DNA from: Cephalotus follicularis
Taxonomy: Eukaryota > Streptophyta > Magnoliopsida > Oxalidales > Cephalotaceae
Reading direction: 5' to 3'
Length of the DNA stretch: 64,000 nucleotides
Assembly (NCBI GenBank): GCA_001972305.1
Contig: BDDD01000266.1
Span: forward strand, 337,467 to 401,466
This document shows positions 11,479 through 22,281 of this stretch, piece after piece (the stretch's first letter is position 1; every line of letters starts with the position of its first letter). The translations under genes were made by a program, and so were the position numbers. The notes below the pieces were generated by a model. That model ran no database searches. It was given only the letters and a program-made list of their open reading frames with translations, and was not told the DNA's origin.

Positions 11479-14430
11479 GCCGACACGCCCCATTCTCGAA
11501 CACCCCGCCAGAGGACGGCGTGCCAGGAGGAAGGATCCTCCACCTGGATCCCTAACCTCGGTCACCATAACACCAACACTAAAGCCTGACACTCAAGGTT
11601 GGAAAAGCAAACGTGGAAATATGCTGCATAGGAGAATCAAGCTGTCCACGAACCAAGTACACTAAGGCATTTGAGGCCCGGGGAAACAACATCGTATAGC
11701 AAAGCCTTAAGCCTGGGATCAACTCTAAGGCCCGGGGACAAAACACCTTGCAAAGGACAATGACCCTAGGTCCTCCAAGCATTCAACTTACACTAAGGGA
11801 ATAAATCTCAGAACATCCGAGCACTCAAATTATCCACATCGGTTCATACATCAAAACATCTCAAGGAACTTCGCTGGTCAGGGTCAGGGGGTCGGGCAAA
11901 ACCAAGGAAAACCCCAAACCATTACCTAACGATTGCGAGCTACATCCGAGGACGCCACCAGACTTCAACTCTAAGGTCAAACTAACTCGAGCTGAAAGGT
12001 CAACTTAAGGTATGCCTAGTCTATGATCCTCATCATCCCCTCCTCAGCATCTCGGTAGAGGTGCCAACAGCTCCCTAAAGATATGAGAAGGATCTCATAT
12101 GTTCTCACCCAAGGCATGGACCAAGGAGGCCTACTCCGCTACCAAGGTCAGAGGACTCCCGAGCACACACTCTGGTCATCTCTGCATCTATACACTTAGA
12201 CAAAAACATCCACATCCATCAGAGGAAGATCACATGACATATGTAAGCATATGAAAATATAAAGCAAACCATAAAAGATCCTCTGAAAAATACCTCAAAT
12301 TACCAAGGACGCGCATCCTGTAAGATTCATATACAGAGATGATAAAAAAAAAAGAGGTTACAGATCTTAAGATTATAAAATCTATACAAAACCCCAAAGA
12401 ATGCTCCAAAATGCATGAAGGTCGGGCATGACGAAGGAGCCATCCTAGGGTGCTTGCATCAGACGTCTACCTCTCTCAATACGCTTTATCTTAGTGGATC
12501 TCAAGAACTTTGCAACCCTGCTTCCTCTGCACCCAAAATTGAGAAGGGATTAGTGCAATTGACTAGTGAGTAAGATTAGGAAACTTCCTGAGCAACCCAC
12601 CACCACTGGGTGCTAAGAACAAGGTAACGTGCCATGCCCCAACCGGGCCGAGGACACCACGTATTCACTGTTCAATAAGAATAAGCCCGAGGTGAATATG
12701 TACATAAATATCAACAACAAAAGAGAGTCCGAGGAGACGTTAGAGCTACCAAACTCAATGACTAACCTCAAGGAAAGATAATAATAACAAGTTAAAATAA
12801 ATATGTCGATGATCTGAGAATCAACAAAATGATCAAGACTACAAGGATCAACAATCATCAAAAGGACTACTGGTACTGCATCAATCACAAGCACAATCCC
12901 ACACACATATGCACACATCATTCTCACACATTTCCATAGCCGGAACCACCTTGGCAAACACAAGTAACAGCTCCGCTGAAATCCATCAACGAGGTCATGG
13001 GCTACAGGACTGTACACATTCCTCATATACGAATATAGATACCCACTTCAAGAACACCGTATGAACATCGATGGAAGGGCTACGTAATCACCCCTTCGTC
13101 TAAAATCACACATTGGCGCACCTCACTACAAAAACAACGATCAAGGGGCTACGCAAGCACACCCTCATCGACAATCACGAGTTTAGTACTACACCTTATG
13201 AACATCAATCAAGGAGCTACCTCATCGGTAATCACATAGGGTTAAGATCGTCCAAGGGGTCCGCGAATCACCGCTCAGCTCCACCCTTGTCAAAATGACA
13301 GAGGACAACTTCGGCTTAGAGTTAAGTGTATCACCACTTAGACCATCACGGCATGTAATCTCATGTCCGAGGAGTCCATCATGGCTTGACCAAAGAAAGT
13401 AACGGATCCTCGACTGCCCCCACACATCATTCCGTCATACACAAACGAAATGAGCAGATCCAGGTATGGAACCCAGGCACAGTCCCACCCGACAGTTCAT
13501 CATAGACTATGGAACTGCTGAATGGAATGGGGATCAAACGCCCAGCCATAACGAGTCTCATTCATATACAAATACCAGTAACCTCTATCCGAGGAAAACA
13601 ATAACACATGATATCAAGAAAAAGCATGAATACTCAATAACAGGGGATACACATAAACCCAAGACATCAAGCAACTCTGCTCGAAAATAGTATTCACATG
13701 CAATAACCAGCAAGATAACAAGAGAAGAATCCTGGTTAAAGATAATACCATGGAAAAGCATATTTAGAAGTAGACTCTCAGTATCAAATGATAGGAAAGG
13801 AAAACATCCCGCCCACTACTATCTGCAGTACTCTGCTAGCTACCTTGCTGTGCGGACTCCGCCCCTAGATCCTCCTCTGCAAGATCAACACACACAGCTT
13901 AGCCATAACCAACCAACAAACGTCCGAGGAGCATGCATGAACCACACACATGTACAAGAACTAGAGCCAGGCTCTTCCTCAGTCTCACAAACCACTACTA
14001 TGCCATCGAAGCTCCACAACATAACCAAGCCGAGGAGAACACTCGCCTACTAAACGCGTAGACTGGTAAGGAAGTTCCAACCTCAGATGATGAACGAGGC
14101 TTCAGGGAGAAAGAAGAAGAAAAGAAAGAAACCTTCAGCAACTGCTTCTCCCAACGGAAACTGATGAAATAATCACTCCCTTCACAAAAGCCAAAGTCAA
14201 AAAAAAAAAAACAAAACTTCCTCAAGAAGCTTTACACATCTCCCAAAGAACCACACAAAATATCTTCCATCTCTTCCATCTTCTTTCAACACTTGTCCAA
14301 CTCTCTACTTAACACATGTCCAATGGGCCTTATACCACAAGCCCAAAACTGAACCCAAGCAAGGAGAAAAGAAAAATTTTTCCCACGAGCCCAAACATTA
14401 ATTTATCCAAAATTAATGTGGGTCGTTACA
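11479..14430 (-). repeat. Gyp-D 5' LTR
   Basis: The LTR runs on the minus strand from TGTAACGACCC at 14430 to about 11479, next to the primer-binding site, so it is about 2.95 kb. It carries degenerate 57-67 bp internal repeats at about 13040-13275. It holds no coding region: the 137-codon open frame at 12613-13026 matches nothing I know. The LTR-like part of the remnant at 53199-54740 has a similar beginning and similar inner repeats. Confidence 0.7.
13040..13275 (-). repeat. Degenerate 57-67 bp repeats in Gyp-D LTR
   Basis: Three to four imperfect units share TGATT near their start, CGATGAGG in the middle, and GTAGCCCCTTGAT followed by a GATGTTCATA-like end on the minus strand. The remnant at 54170-54290 has matching phrases such as GCGGTGATTCG and GATGTTCACA. 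This is a by-eye alignment. Confidence 0.55.
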
Positions 14431-14481
14431 GTAAACCCCATGGAAAAGATGAAACAGGCACTGAGTCTCATTTGTCTTCGC

Positions 14482-14698
14482 GTCAATGCCTAAAACCCAT
14501 ACCGTCAATGCATAAACCTACTGGTTTTTAAATCATCAAAGCCATGCTCTCAATAGCGTTAACGCCCAATAGATTTTCTTATTATGGCGTCGACGCATGC
14601 TCTCCTTGGCGTTGATGTTTAAAGCTACTAGTTTTATCAGCGTCAATGCAAGACATTCGCGTCAACGCCCAGCAACTCAACTAGACATGACGTCGACG
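14482..14698 (-). repeat. Phased GTCGAC-type palindrome array in Cop-B
   Basis: Hexamer starts on the plus strand are 14482, 14504, 14558, 14589, 14611, 14642, 14661 and 14692. The intervals are 22, 54, 31, 22, 31, 19 and 31. The 54 equals one missing site in a 22+31 rhythm. The array is collinear with that of Cop-A, but many sites differ in sequence. The spacing is therefore better kept than the letters. Confidence 0.85.
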
Positions 14699-16754
14699 CA
14701 TGCTCTTCATGGTGTCTCGCCTAAGACAAAGATGATACAATCTCTTCTATTTTCAAAACCCTTCGCATGGAATATTGCATCATGGCATTGCATGGACCTA
14801 AATCCATCAAATGAAATACTCACTAGCAAAACAACATCTTCCCTCATGTTGCCCTTGTACTAAATGATATGTGTCCCACCACATATCAACCTGTTCAAAG
14901 TCAGGCAGGACCCGAAAGCCTGTCATTCTCTGGTATGATGATAATTCCCAGAACATCCCGTTATCTGGTATGACCACTCTAATTGTACACCGACTATCAG
15001 AGCAGCCCCAATGTGAGCGCTAGTTAGCCCCCAGATCTGTGTATTACCACATCTATCAATCATGGTCCAAATAGCCAGTTGCTTTATCCAGTCATCGACA
15101 TATGTGTCATGTTTCCCTCGTCATACTTGGCTCTGATGACAGCCTAGGGTTTGGATGAATGTCACCCCTAGTATTGCTGTGATAGCTATGAATCTATGAT
15201 CGCACTAAGACTATCGGTAGACCTCCCATGAGAACCTCTTGTTCCCATTCCACCTATGCCTGACAAGGACTTTTAAGTCTACAACGTAAATAGATAAATA
15301 GAGCCGGTCACCGTCAGCCCGGGTGTGACAATCCACTATTGCTCACTAGCCCATACATCTCAAAGCTACTCCCAGAAGACCCAAAGACAACCTTTTTGCC
15401 AGCAGCTGACTAGTGTTGAGGAAGGCAGAAATCAAAGTCAAGCAGTCACCACACAATGCATGTCAGCCGCTCAGGTCAAAAGAGACAACGCATGATATAG
15501 AACTACTGGTCAACCATAGACTATACACTACCAAGACCATAGGAATCCTATTGACATTAGGTATTGGCTATCTAAATAGGTTTCCTATTGGTGGGTCTGT
15601 TCAGTGTCTGGCTCTCTAGCATACATGTAGCGCCCCCCATCCGAGTCCGCTAATTTCTCAAAGCGAGCCTAGAGGAATCGGTGCGTTACGTGGGGTGAAA
15701 CATTAACCATCAAATCGTTTAATAATTTAACGATTCATTAACCATTAAATCTTCACTTAGAATTAAAACCTAACATCATTACTCATCGAAAACATCACAT
15801 CATAATTAATAGCTTCACAGGATCACAATATGCTTACATCTTTGAACATCAATTTTCAAAACATCATATTCTCATTATCGTGATCGTTTCTAATACCTTT
15901 ACATTTATACATCACTTAGCATATAACCTTACACAGTGGAAAAACATAAACTTATTACATCATAAAATAGTCATATTCGTTTCTCACCTTTACCATTAAC
16001 TTCTCATACTTTAAAGTATGTTCAATAACTTTTGATATCATTATCTTACATGAAAGCATCATAACCTATAGCATTCATTTCCTTACTTTAACATCTATAC
16101 ATCGTCTATCATAAAACGTTACACAGTGGAAAACATTAACGCATGACATTAAGCATAAAACTTCATAGCATAACATACTTCCTTTCGGATACTTCGTTTA
16201 CGAACTTCCTCTAAAGCTTGCAATTTTACGTTCGACGTCTCTTGGAAAATTATTTGAAAACAAGACATTGAAAGGAGTAAGCTCAAATAGCCCAGTTAGG
16301 GTCATAGTTGTAAAACGTCATTGAAATCCGTTGTTTTTGATAATCTTTATCAAAACGTTTGCATTGATACATTTCAAAACGTCATTGAAAATCATCTTCT
16401 AGTTTTATAAAACTAGAACATTTCCAAAATCATTCTTTTGCTGGTATATAGCCCAGCCATACTTGAAAACGTCATTAAAATCATTTTCTGGTATATTATG
16501 TAAAATCATAGCATTTCACATTCATTTCCTTTTTCTGATCATATCACATGAATCAGAACATGTTATAAAAACTTAATGAACCCTTTTACACCTCTTCACC
16601 GGGGCATTGTGCACTCCCCGATTACTATCCTTACATCACATGCATGTCCGTGACCATCTCGCTCCATTAAAATTAATCCATCTCAGATTCATTCCCCTTG
16701 GATCGCAATCCAAGTGTGGTTCATTTCATCATTTCATAAAACATTACTTAATAC

Positions 16755-16922
16755 TTTGAGTGATCAGCTCAAAGCATTTATAAAACATTTCTCTTCATTT
16801 GAGTAGTTAACTCAAATGCATTCATAAAACATTTCTCTTCATTTGAGTAGTTACCTCAAATGCATTCATAAAACATTTCTCTTCATTTGAGTAGTTAACT
16901 CAAATGCATTCATAAAATCATT
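16755..16922 (+). repeat. 44-bp tandem repeats with hairpin core in Gyp-S
   Basis: Three direct units start at 16791, 16835 and 16879, with a shorter degenerate unit before them. Each unit contains the dyad TTTGAGTAGTTAACTCAAA (one copy differs at one base), which could form a stem of about seven base pairs. The unit length was counted as 44 bp. Confidence 0.85.
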
Positions 16923-17803
16923 TCATAAAACATTTATAAAATAGCCTTGTACAACATTTCTAAAACTAGTTTCTCATGTAGAAACATTCATTTCATTTCC
17001 TTTCACAATTCATAAAGCATTTTCATCACATACTTCAACTCAAAACATTCATAAAACAACTTTGCATAACATTTCTAAATCTTGAATTTCATATAGAAAT
17101 AAACACCTTCAGACAAAACTTAAAACATAAACATTAAAGTAGACATCTTCACAAATTCAGAAAGCTCAAGTTCATAAAATTTTATTGAGCATCAAATCCG
17201 ATATAAATTTTTAAAGTGACTGGTTCCATATGAACACAAGACATGAGCAATAAAATGAAACATGGATTCTCGTCAAGAATTCGACAGAATTTTGATAAGC
17301 ATAAAACATGTCTGTTGAAGAAGACATCTTGAAGTTTCTAAAACATTAAATCATTCAAAATTTCATCACGAAACGAGCAAGATATGAATAAAACAATCTG
17401 TTGCATAATTGGGAAGTAAAACAAAGGAATAACTTGTCATGAAAGAGTTTGATTTTCCTTACCTTACTTTAATCTCCTTCTCTCATTCTCTCCTATGAAT
17501 TATCCCAGCCAAACCCACCAGGAAAACAACCATTCTTAAGCTGAGAATGTACACATATATATATATAAAAGAGAGACTTGGAGAGTAAGCTTGCATAGTG
17601 AGTCATCATGACATCACCCATGTGAGTTTGTCCCCTAGTTGACCATGTGATGGAATTCCTCCATCCAAATGAGGCCACATGCCTCTTTTTATCAAAATAT
17701 CTTAAGTCCTCACTTCTTTGCTTGACATGTGACCCTCTATAAAGATAATTAACTCACAAAAGGACAAACAGTTAGATTTTGTAGCTGATCTGCTGGTTTG
17801 GGC

Positions 17804-18160
17804 GTCAACGCTTACGAATGGGATTGATGTCTATACTCTTTACACGTTAACTCCATTAGCTCTTCGTGTTGACATCTTATGTTGTAGGCCAAAAAGTGCA
17901 CTCATTCGCGTTGACGTCTAAACATGACGTTGATGCCTTCCGGTTTGATGTTGACACTATGAAGGTTTCACGTTAACGTCTACATCCGCTGTCCGAAATT
18001 GTGCCTCGTGGCGTTGACGTCTTTCCCAAAGGCGTTGACACGTATATGCAATCCCCAGCACGTCGATGATAAAAAGCATCACGTCGATGAGAATCATCTT
18101 GAAATGCCTAGAACCTGTGCTCAAACCCAACACGTTGATGTATATAACATAGGCGTTGAA
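17804..18160 (-). repeat. Phased GTCGAC-type palindrome array in Gyp-S
   Basis: Hexamer starts are 17804, 17823, 17846, 17868, 17910, 17929, 17950, 17972, 18013, 18033, 18062, 18083, 18134 and 18154. The intervals are 19, 23, 22, 42, 19, 21, 22, 41, 20, 29, 21, 51 and 20. Most sites are decayed forms (GTTGAC, GTTAAC, GTTGAT). All intervals fall near 2, 3, 4 or 5 helical turns. Confidence 0.8.
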
Positions 18161-18344
18161 GCCAAAAAGACTGTTCTGTATATTTTGCCTGTTTTGATCC
18201 TACTATTTTGCTTGTATGTTTTGCTTAAGCATTCCTTTACACAAAGAACAAGTTATGTTCTTTCAAAGTCCAGATTACAAGGCAAACAACATATTCCTCA
18301 GCATATAATAAACAAATTTCCAGTCCAAAACAAATAGACAAATA

Positions 18345-18470
18345 CGATTTTCTTCTGGGGGCGCTGCCCTCGAGCCCCTGCCTGCTGTCCAGCCAGCGGG
18401 ACCCCCCGTCCGCTCACCGGGGAGTGGAACCCCCAAACCCCTTGAGCGTTAGGGTCATAACATAGGTCCC
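18345..18470 (-). repeat. GC-rich hairpin-prone block in Gyp-S
   Basis: This is a sharply GC-rich island in AT-rich surroundings. It contains GGGGGCGCTGCCC and a CCCCGGTGAGCGG-type segment on the minus strand, with several short inverted repeats. A shorter relative lies in Cop-C at about 61010-61095 and again at about 62180-62262. In all cases it follows the LTR tip that begins TGTAATGA. Confidence 0.65.
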
Positions 18471-18959
18471 TTGAAATATTTGCCAACCTTAACCATAGTA
18501 ATCATATTCCATTAATAGTACCTCTAATGGAAATTCCGTTCATTACAATACACCTCACATTTAGCTTTAGGTGTAAACCCAATTGGCTATGAGATAACCA
18601 AACTCCACTGCTAACCCGGTAGCAAGCTTAGCATGACAAGTCTTCACGGTTCATCAATGGCCCAAAGAAAGTGAACCTATGACTTGGAACATTTGTGACA
18701 GGGAGTAAGGACCTCATTCTCATAGCCCTCTCGGCACGAGATCCAACCCTTTGGATGTGACATGGCGCTGTATGGCATACAGTTAATTACGTATAATTAT
18801 TCAGTTCGTTTTTGTTGGTTAGGATGAGCCACATAGCATTGCCAATATATAAATATGCACATAGAATATAAAAGGAATTCAGAAATGTATAAATCAAGAG
18901 TGTTTATATACAAACGAGCCATATCGTGGCATACAGGGACACCCCAAACCTAACTCAAA

Positions 18960-19700
18960 CTATATGCCTTACTGATTGTGGATGATTTTTCAAGGTTTAC
19001 ATGGACTTTGTTTTTAGCTCATAAAAATGATGCTTTTAATGAATTCAAATTTTATTGTAAAAAGGTTCAAAATGAAAGAAATTCTACCATTAAATCTATT
19101 AGAAGTGATCATGGTAGAGAATTTGAAAATATTGATTTTGAAAATATGTGTAATGAAAATGGTTTTTATCATAACTTTTCTACCCCCATAACTCCTCAAA
19201 AAAAATGTAGTTGTAGGGAGAAAGAATAGGACTTTACAAGAAATGGCTAGAACAATGCTTTGGGAAAATTCTTTGCCAAAATTTGTTTGGGCTGAGGCTG
19301 TTAATACTACATGTTATGTGTTAAATCATATAACAATAAGGAAAATTCTCAAAAAGACTCCATATGAATTATGGATGGAGAGAAAGCCTAACATTAGTTA
19401 TTTTCATGCATTAGATCACAAGTGCTTTATGCACAATAACGACAAGGATAATCTTGGTAAGTTCGATGCCAATGTAGATGAAGGTATTTTCCTTGGTTAC
19501 TCAAACTCTAGTAAAGCTTATAGAATTTTTAATAAGAAAATATTAATAGTAGAAGAATCTGTACATGTTATATTTGATAAATCTAATCTTGTTATTTCTA
19601 GTCAAGTAGATAATGATGATGATATAGATTTTCTTCAAAAGAAAGCTCATGATATATCTTTAAGTGATGACCAACCCTTAAGTGATGAGTTACCACAAAC
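18960..19700 (+). pseudogene. Cop-E integrase remnant
   Basis: It begins inside the integrase core with VDDFSRFTWTLFLAHKNDAF, then IRSDHGREFENIDFE. The later part shows LPKFVWAEAVNTTCYVLN and TPYELWMERKPNISYFHA. A copia C-terminal region with DEGIFLGYSNSSKAYRIFN follows near 19470-19530. It is a fossil. Confidence 0.85.
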
Positions 19701-19879
19701 GTTAGAAGAAACATCTTCACAAAAATTACAAAATCTCATTCCTCAAATTAGGAATAGGAATCTTAGGAGCAATCACCCTCTTGATGCTATCATAGGTAAC
19801 CCTACAAGAGGTGCAACTAGTAGATCTTCATACAATGCATGTAACTATTTAGCTTTTCTATCTCATATCGAGCCTAAGA

Positions 19880-20740
19880 ATATAGCTGAGGCCGAAAATG
19901 ACGAGCATTGGATTATAGCTATGCAAGAAGAGCTAAATAAGTTTAAATGCAATAATGTATGGGAACTAATAGCTAGGCATGATGATCGTTCGATTATTGG
20001 TACAAAATGGGTTTTTAGGAACAAAATGGATAATCAAGGTATTGTTGTTAGAAATAAGGCTAGACTAGTTGCTAAGGACTATTCCCAAGAAGAAGGAATA
20101 TATTTTGATGAAACATATGCCCCCTAGCTAGACTTGAATCTATACATATGTTGCTTGCAATTGGATCTCATAAGAATTTTACTTTATATCAAATGGATGT
20201 TAAGAGTGCTTTTTAAAATGGATTTATTAAAGAAGAAGTATATGTTGAACAACCCCCTGCATTCATTGATCCATTTTTTCCTAACCATGTTTTTAAATTG
20301 CAAAAAGCTCTATATGATTTGAAACAAGCTCCACGATCTTGGTATGAAAGATTGAGTAATTTTTTAATTTCCAATGATTTTAAAAGAGGTTTTGTTGATA
20401 TTACTTTATTTACTAAAAGAAATCATGATGATATATTAATAGTACAAATTTATGTTGATGATATTGTTTTTGGATTGACTAATGAAATTATGTGTAAGGA
20501 CTTTGCTAAACTGATGCAGGACGAATTTGAGATGAGTTTGATGGGAGAGCTTAGTTTCTTTCTCGAACTTCAAATAAAACAACTCAAAGATGGAATCTTC
20601 ATCAACCAATCCAAGTACGTAAAGGATCTTCTCAAATGCTTTGGATTGGAAAATGCAAAGCAAAGTAAGACACCAATGAGCACTGCCACAAGTCTTGACA
20701 ATGATGAAAAAGGTAAATCTATATCAAAAGATATATAGAA
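19880..20740 (+). pseudogene. Cop-E reverse transcriptase remnant
   Basis: Motifs present are WIIAMQEELNKFKCNNVWEL, GTKWVFRNKMD and KARLVAKDYSQEEGI. These are followed by LQKALYDLKQAPRSWYERL and the catalytic YVDD box within IYVDDIVFG near 20450. The continuation SLMGELSFFLELQIKQ is typical of copia RT. It is a fossil. Confidence 0.87.
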
Positions 20741-21395
20741 GCATGATAGGCTCATTGTTATATCTTACTGCTAGTAGACCGGATATCTTATTTGCTTTGT
20801 GTTTATGTGCAAGTTTTCAAGCTAATCCTAAAGAGTCTCATTTATTTGCAATAAAACATATTTTTAGGTATCTTGCATATACATCTTAACTAGGCTTATG
20901 GTATCCTAGAGAATCTAGTTTTGAATTGCACACCTATTCTGATGCCGATTTTGGCAGATATAAAGTTGATAGGAAGAGCACAAGTGGATCGTGTCAATTC
21001 TTAGGAAGCATGTTAGTTTCATGGTTTAGTAAAAAGCAAATCTCGGTTGCTCTTTCCACTACTGAGGCTGAATATATAGCGGCCGGAAGTTGTTATGCCC
21101 AAGAAATTTAGATGAAACAATAATTAGTGGACTATGGTTATAAGTTTAATATAATTCCAATTAAATGTGATAACACAAGTAGTATTTGTTTATCAAAAAA
21201 TTCTTGTTCATCACTCTAGAACTAAACACATTGATATTAGGCATCATTTCATTAGAGATCATATAGAAAAAGAAGTTTTAGTTCTCACATATATTCCAAC
21301 AAAAGAGCAAATAACAGATATTTTAACAAAACCCCTTGATGAAAATACCTTTTCAAATCTTAGGAGAGTATTTGGCCCGTGTGATCTAGAATAAT
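20740..21395 (+). pseudogene. Cop-E RNase H remnant
   Basis: The order is GSLLYLTASRPDILFALCLC, SDADFGRYKVDRKSTSG, QFLGSMLVSWFSKKQISVAL and STTEAEYIAAGSCYAQ. The C-terminal RTKHIDIRHHFIRDH and ILTKPLDENTF close the polyprotein shortly before the polypurine tract. It is a fossil. Confidence 0.87.
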
Positions 21396-21520
21396 GTGTA
21401 TTTGTGTTCATGACCTTTTTGATAATTTCCAAAAATTGGGAGAACTTTTCGTGTTTATAATATGTGTTTAGCTTGGTTTGGTATTACTTAAGCTTTTATT
21501 GTGAATGTTTTGTCATCATC

Positions 21521-21534
21521 AAAAAGGGGGAGAT
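21521..21534 (+). other. Cop-E polypurine tract
   Basis: AAAAAGGGGGAGAT lies immediately upstream of the TGTTAG LTR start at 21535. It is the plus-strand priming site of the SIRE-like group. Confidence 0.85.
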
Positions 21535-21678
21535 TGTTAGCTCCTATGTTACAATCTTGGTTTTGATGATAACAAAACACCTAACTTGTTTGTTGATGTG
21601 AAGGATTGTTTAAATGAAACATAAAAAATAAAGTTGCATGTGAAAAACAAGCAAAATATGCAGAATAGACCTATTGGC

Positions 21679-22152
21679 GTCAACACCTAGATCATTGGTG
21701 TCATCGCGCTGGGTTTAAGCATGTGTTCTGGGCTTTGGAATATGATATTCGTCAACGTGCTGATTATTTTCATCAACGTTCTAGGTTTTGTAATATTGGC
21801 GTCAACGCCATAATGAAGACATCAATGCCAACAGGTGCAAAAATCGGACAGTGACTTAGATGTTAACGTGAAGACATATTAGCGTCAACACCTATGAGGA
21901 AGACGTCAAGGCTATAGTTAGACGTCAACACTATAGTTAGACGTCAATACAAAAGAGTGCAAAAATCTTAAAGTGACTTATTTAACGCAGAAGGAGAATG
22001 GAGTCAACACAAAGGATATTCGCGTCAATGCCATGAGTACACGTTAACACGAATAAAGCAAAAATCAGACAGTAGCTAATGGAGTCAACGCAAAGAACCA
22101 AAGGAGTTAACGAATAAGGACATAGACGTCAATGCCATGCGTAAGCGTCGAC
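21679..22152 (+). repeat. Phased GTCGAC-type palindrome array in Cop-E LTR
   Basis: Sites (mostly GTCAAC, GTTAAC, ATCAAC) start at 21679, 21700, 21751, 21772, 21801, 21821, 21862, 21884, 21905, 21924, 21943, 22003, 22024, 22043, 22084, 22106, 22128 and 22147. Intervals are 21, 51, 21, 29, 20, 41, 22, 21, 19, 19, 60, 21, 19, 41, 22, 22 and 19. The array ends about 120 bp upstream of a TATA-like box. Confidence 0.82.
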
Positions 22153-22273
22153 ACCCAAGAAAGCCAGACAGAAAAATCTACAAGATTTGAAGGTGCTAAA
22201 ATGGGGATAACTTTTCGTACATAAATCCAACGACTCTTTGATGATTACAACGGCTATATGACTACAAGAAGCA

Positions 22274-22281
22274 TATAAATA
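22274..22281 (+). promoter_or_regulatory. TATA-like box in Cop-E LTR
   Basis: TATAAATA, followed by GAGG, lies downstream of the palindrome array, at the position expected for the LTR promoter. Function is inferred. Confidence 0.55.

Larger units (their letters stand above)
6226..14430 (-). mobile_element. Gyp-D: Ty3/gypsy element
   Basis: The element reads on the minus strand. Its 5' LTR lies at the right, followed leftward by PBS, gag, protease, RT-RNase H, integrase and a C-terminal chromo-like region. This is gypsy order, with integrase after RNase H. The outer right end is TGTAACGACCC on the minus strand at 14430. No matching left LTR is recognised. Past the coding end is an untranslated stretch that recurs at 54838-55175. 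No TSD is seen. The element is broken, with roughly ten or more breaks. Confidence 0.85.
15626..18547 (-). mobile_element. Gyp-S: solo gypsy-type LTR with ATACA target duplication
   Basis: The 2922-bp insertion starts TGTAGCGCC and ends ATTACA on the plus strand. ATACA flanks it on both sides (15621-15625 and 18548-18552), and Cop-B LTR sequence resumes exactly across it. Element orientation is probably minus, beginning TGTAATGAACGG and ending GGGCGCTACA, by analogy with the other gypsy LTRs here. No coding region is present. A related LTR start occurs inside Cop-C at 60942. Confidence 0.88.
14431..18955 (-). repeat. Cop-B: inverse LTR of the Cop-A family, split by Gyp-S
   Basis: On the minus strand from 18955 the sequence follows the Cop-A LTR from its start: TTAGGTTTGG, then a TATGCCACGATATGG segment. 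It continues to the palindrome array and stops at Gyp-D (14431), where it corresponds to about 5760 in Cop-A. The two parts are 18548-18955 and 14431-15625, separated by the solo LTR Gyp-S. No Cop-B internal region is seen, so it may be a solo LTR or a rearranged piece. Confidence 0.8.

Noticed and set aside
12613-13026. 137-codon open frame in the Gyp-D LTR
   Set aside because: It lies inside an LTR, has no recognised motif and no counterpart in the related remnant at 53199-54740.
6303-14430. Exact Gyp-D boundaries at TGTAAC (6303) and TTACA (14430)
   Set aside because: The flanks do not give matching 5-bp repeats, and the left-hand sequence beyond 6303 also recurs with the element end at 54838-55175, so 6303 is not the true edge.
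18345-18470. GC-rich island considered as an organelle or rRNA fragment
   Set aside because: It does not read as any rRNA segment I know, and a related version sits behind a similar LTR start in Cop-C, so it belongs to the LTR family.
21679-22152. GTCAAC array considered as a plain satellite or telomere-like repeat
   Set aside because: The sequence between the hexamers does not repeat, so it is not a tandem repeat of a unit. Only the short sites and their spacing recur.
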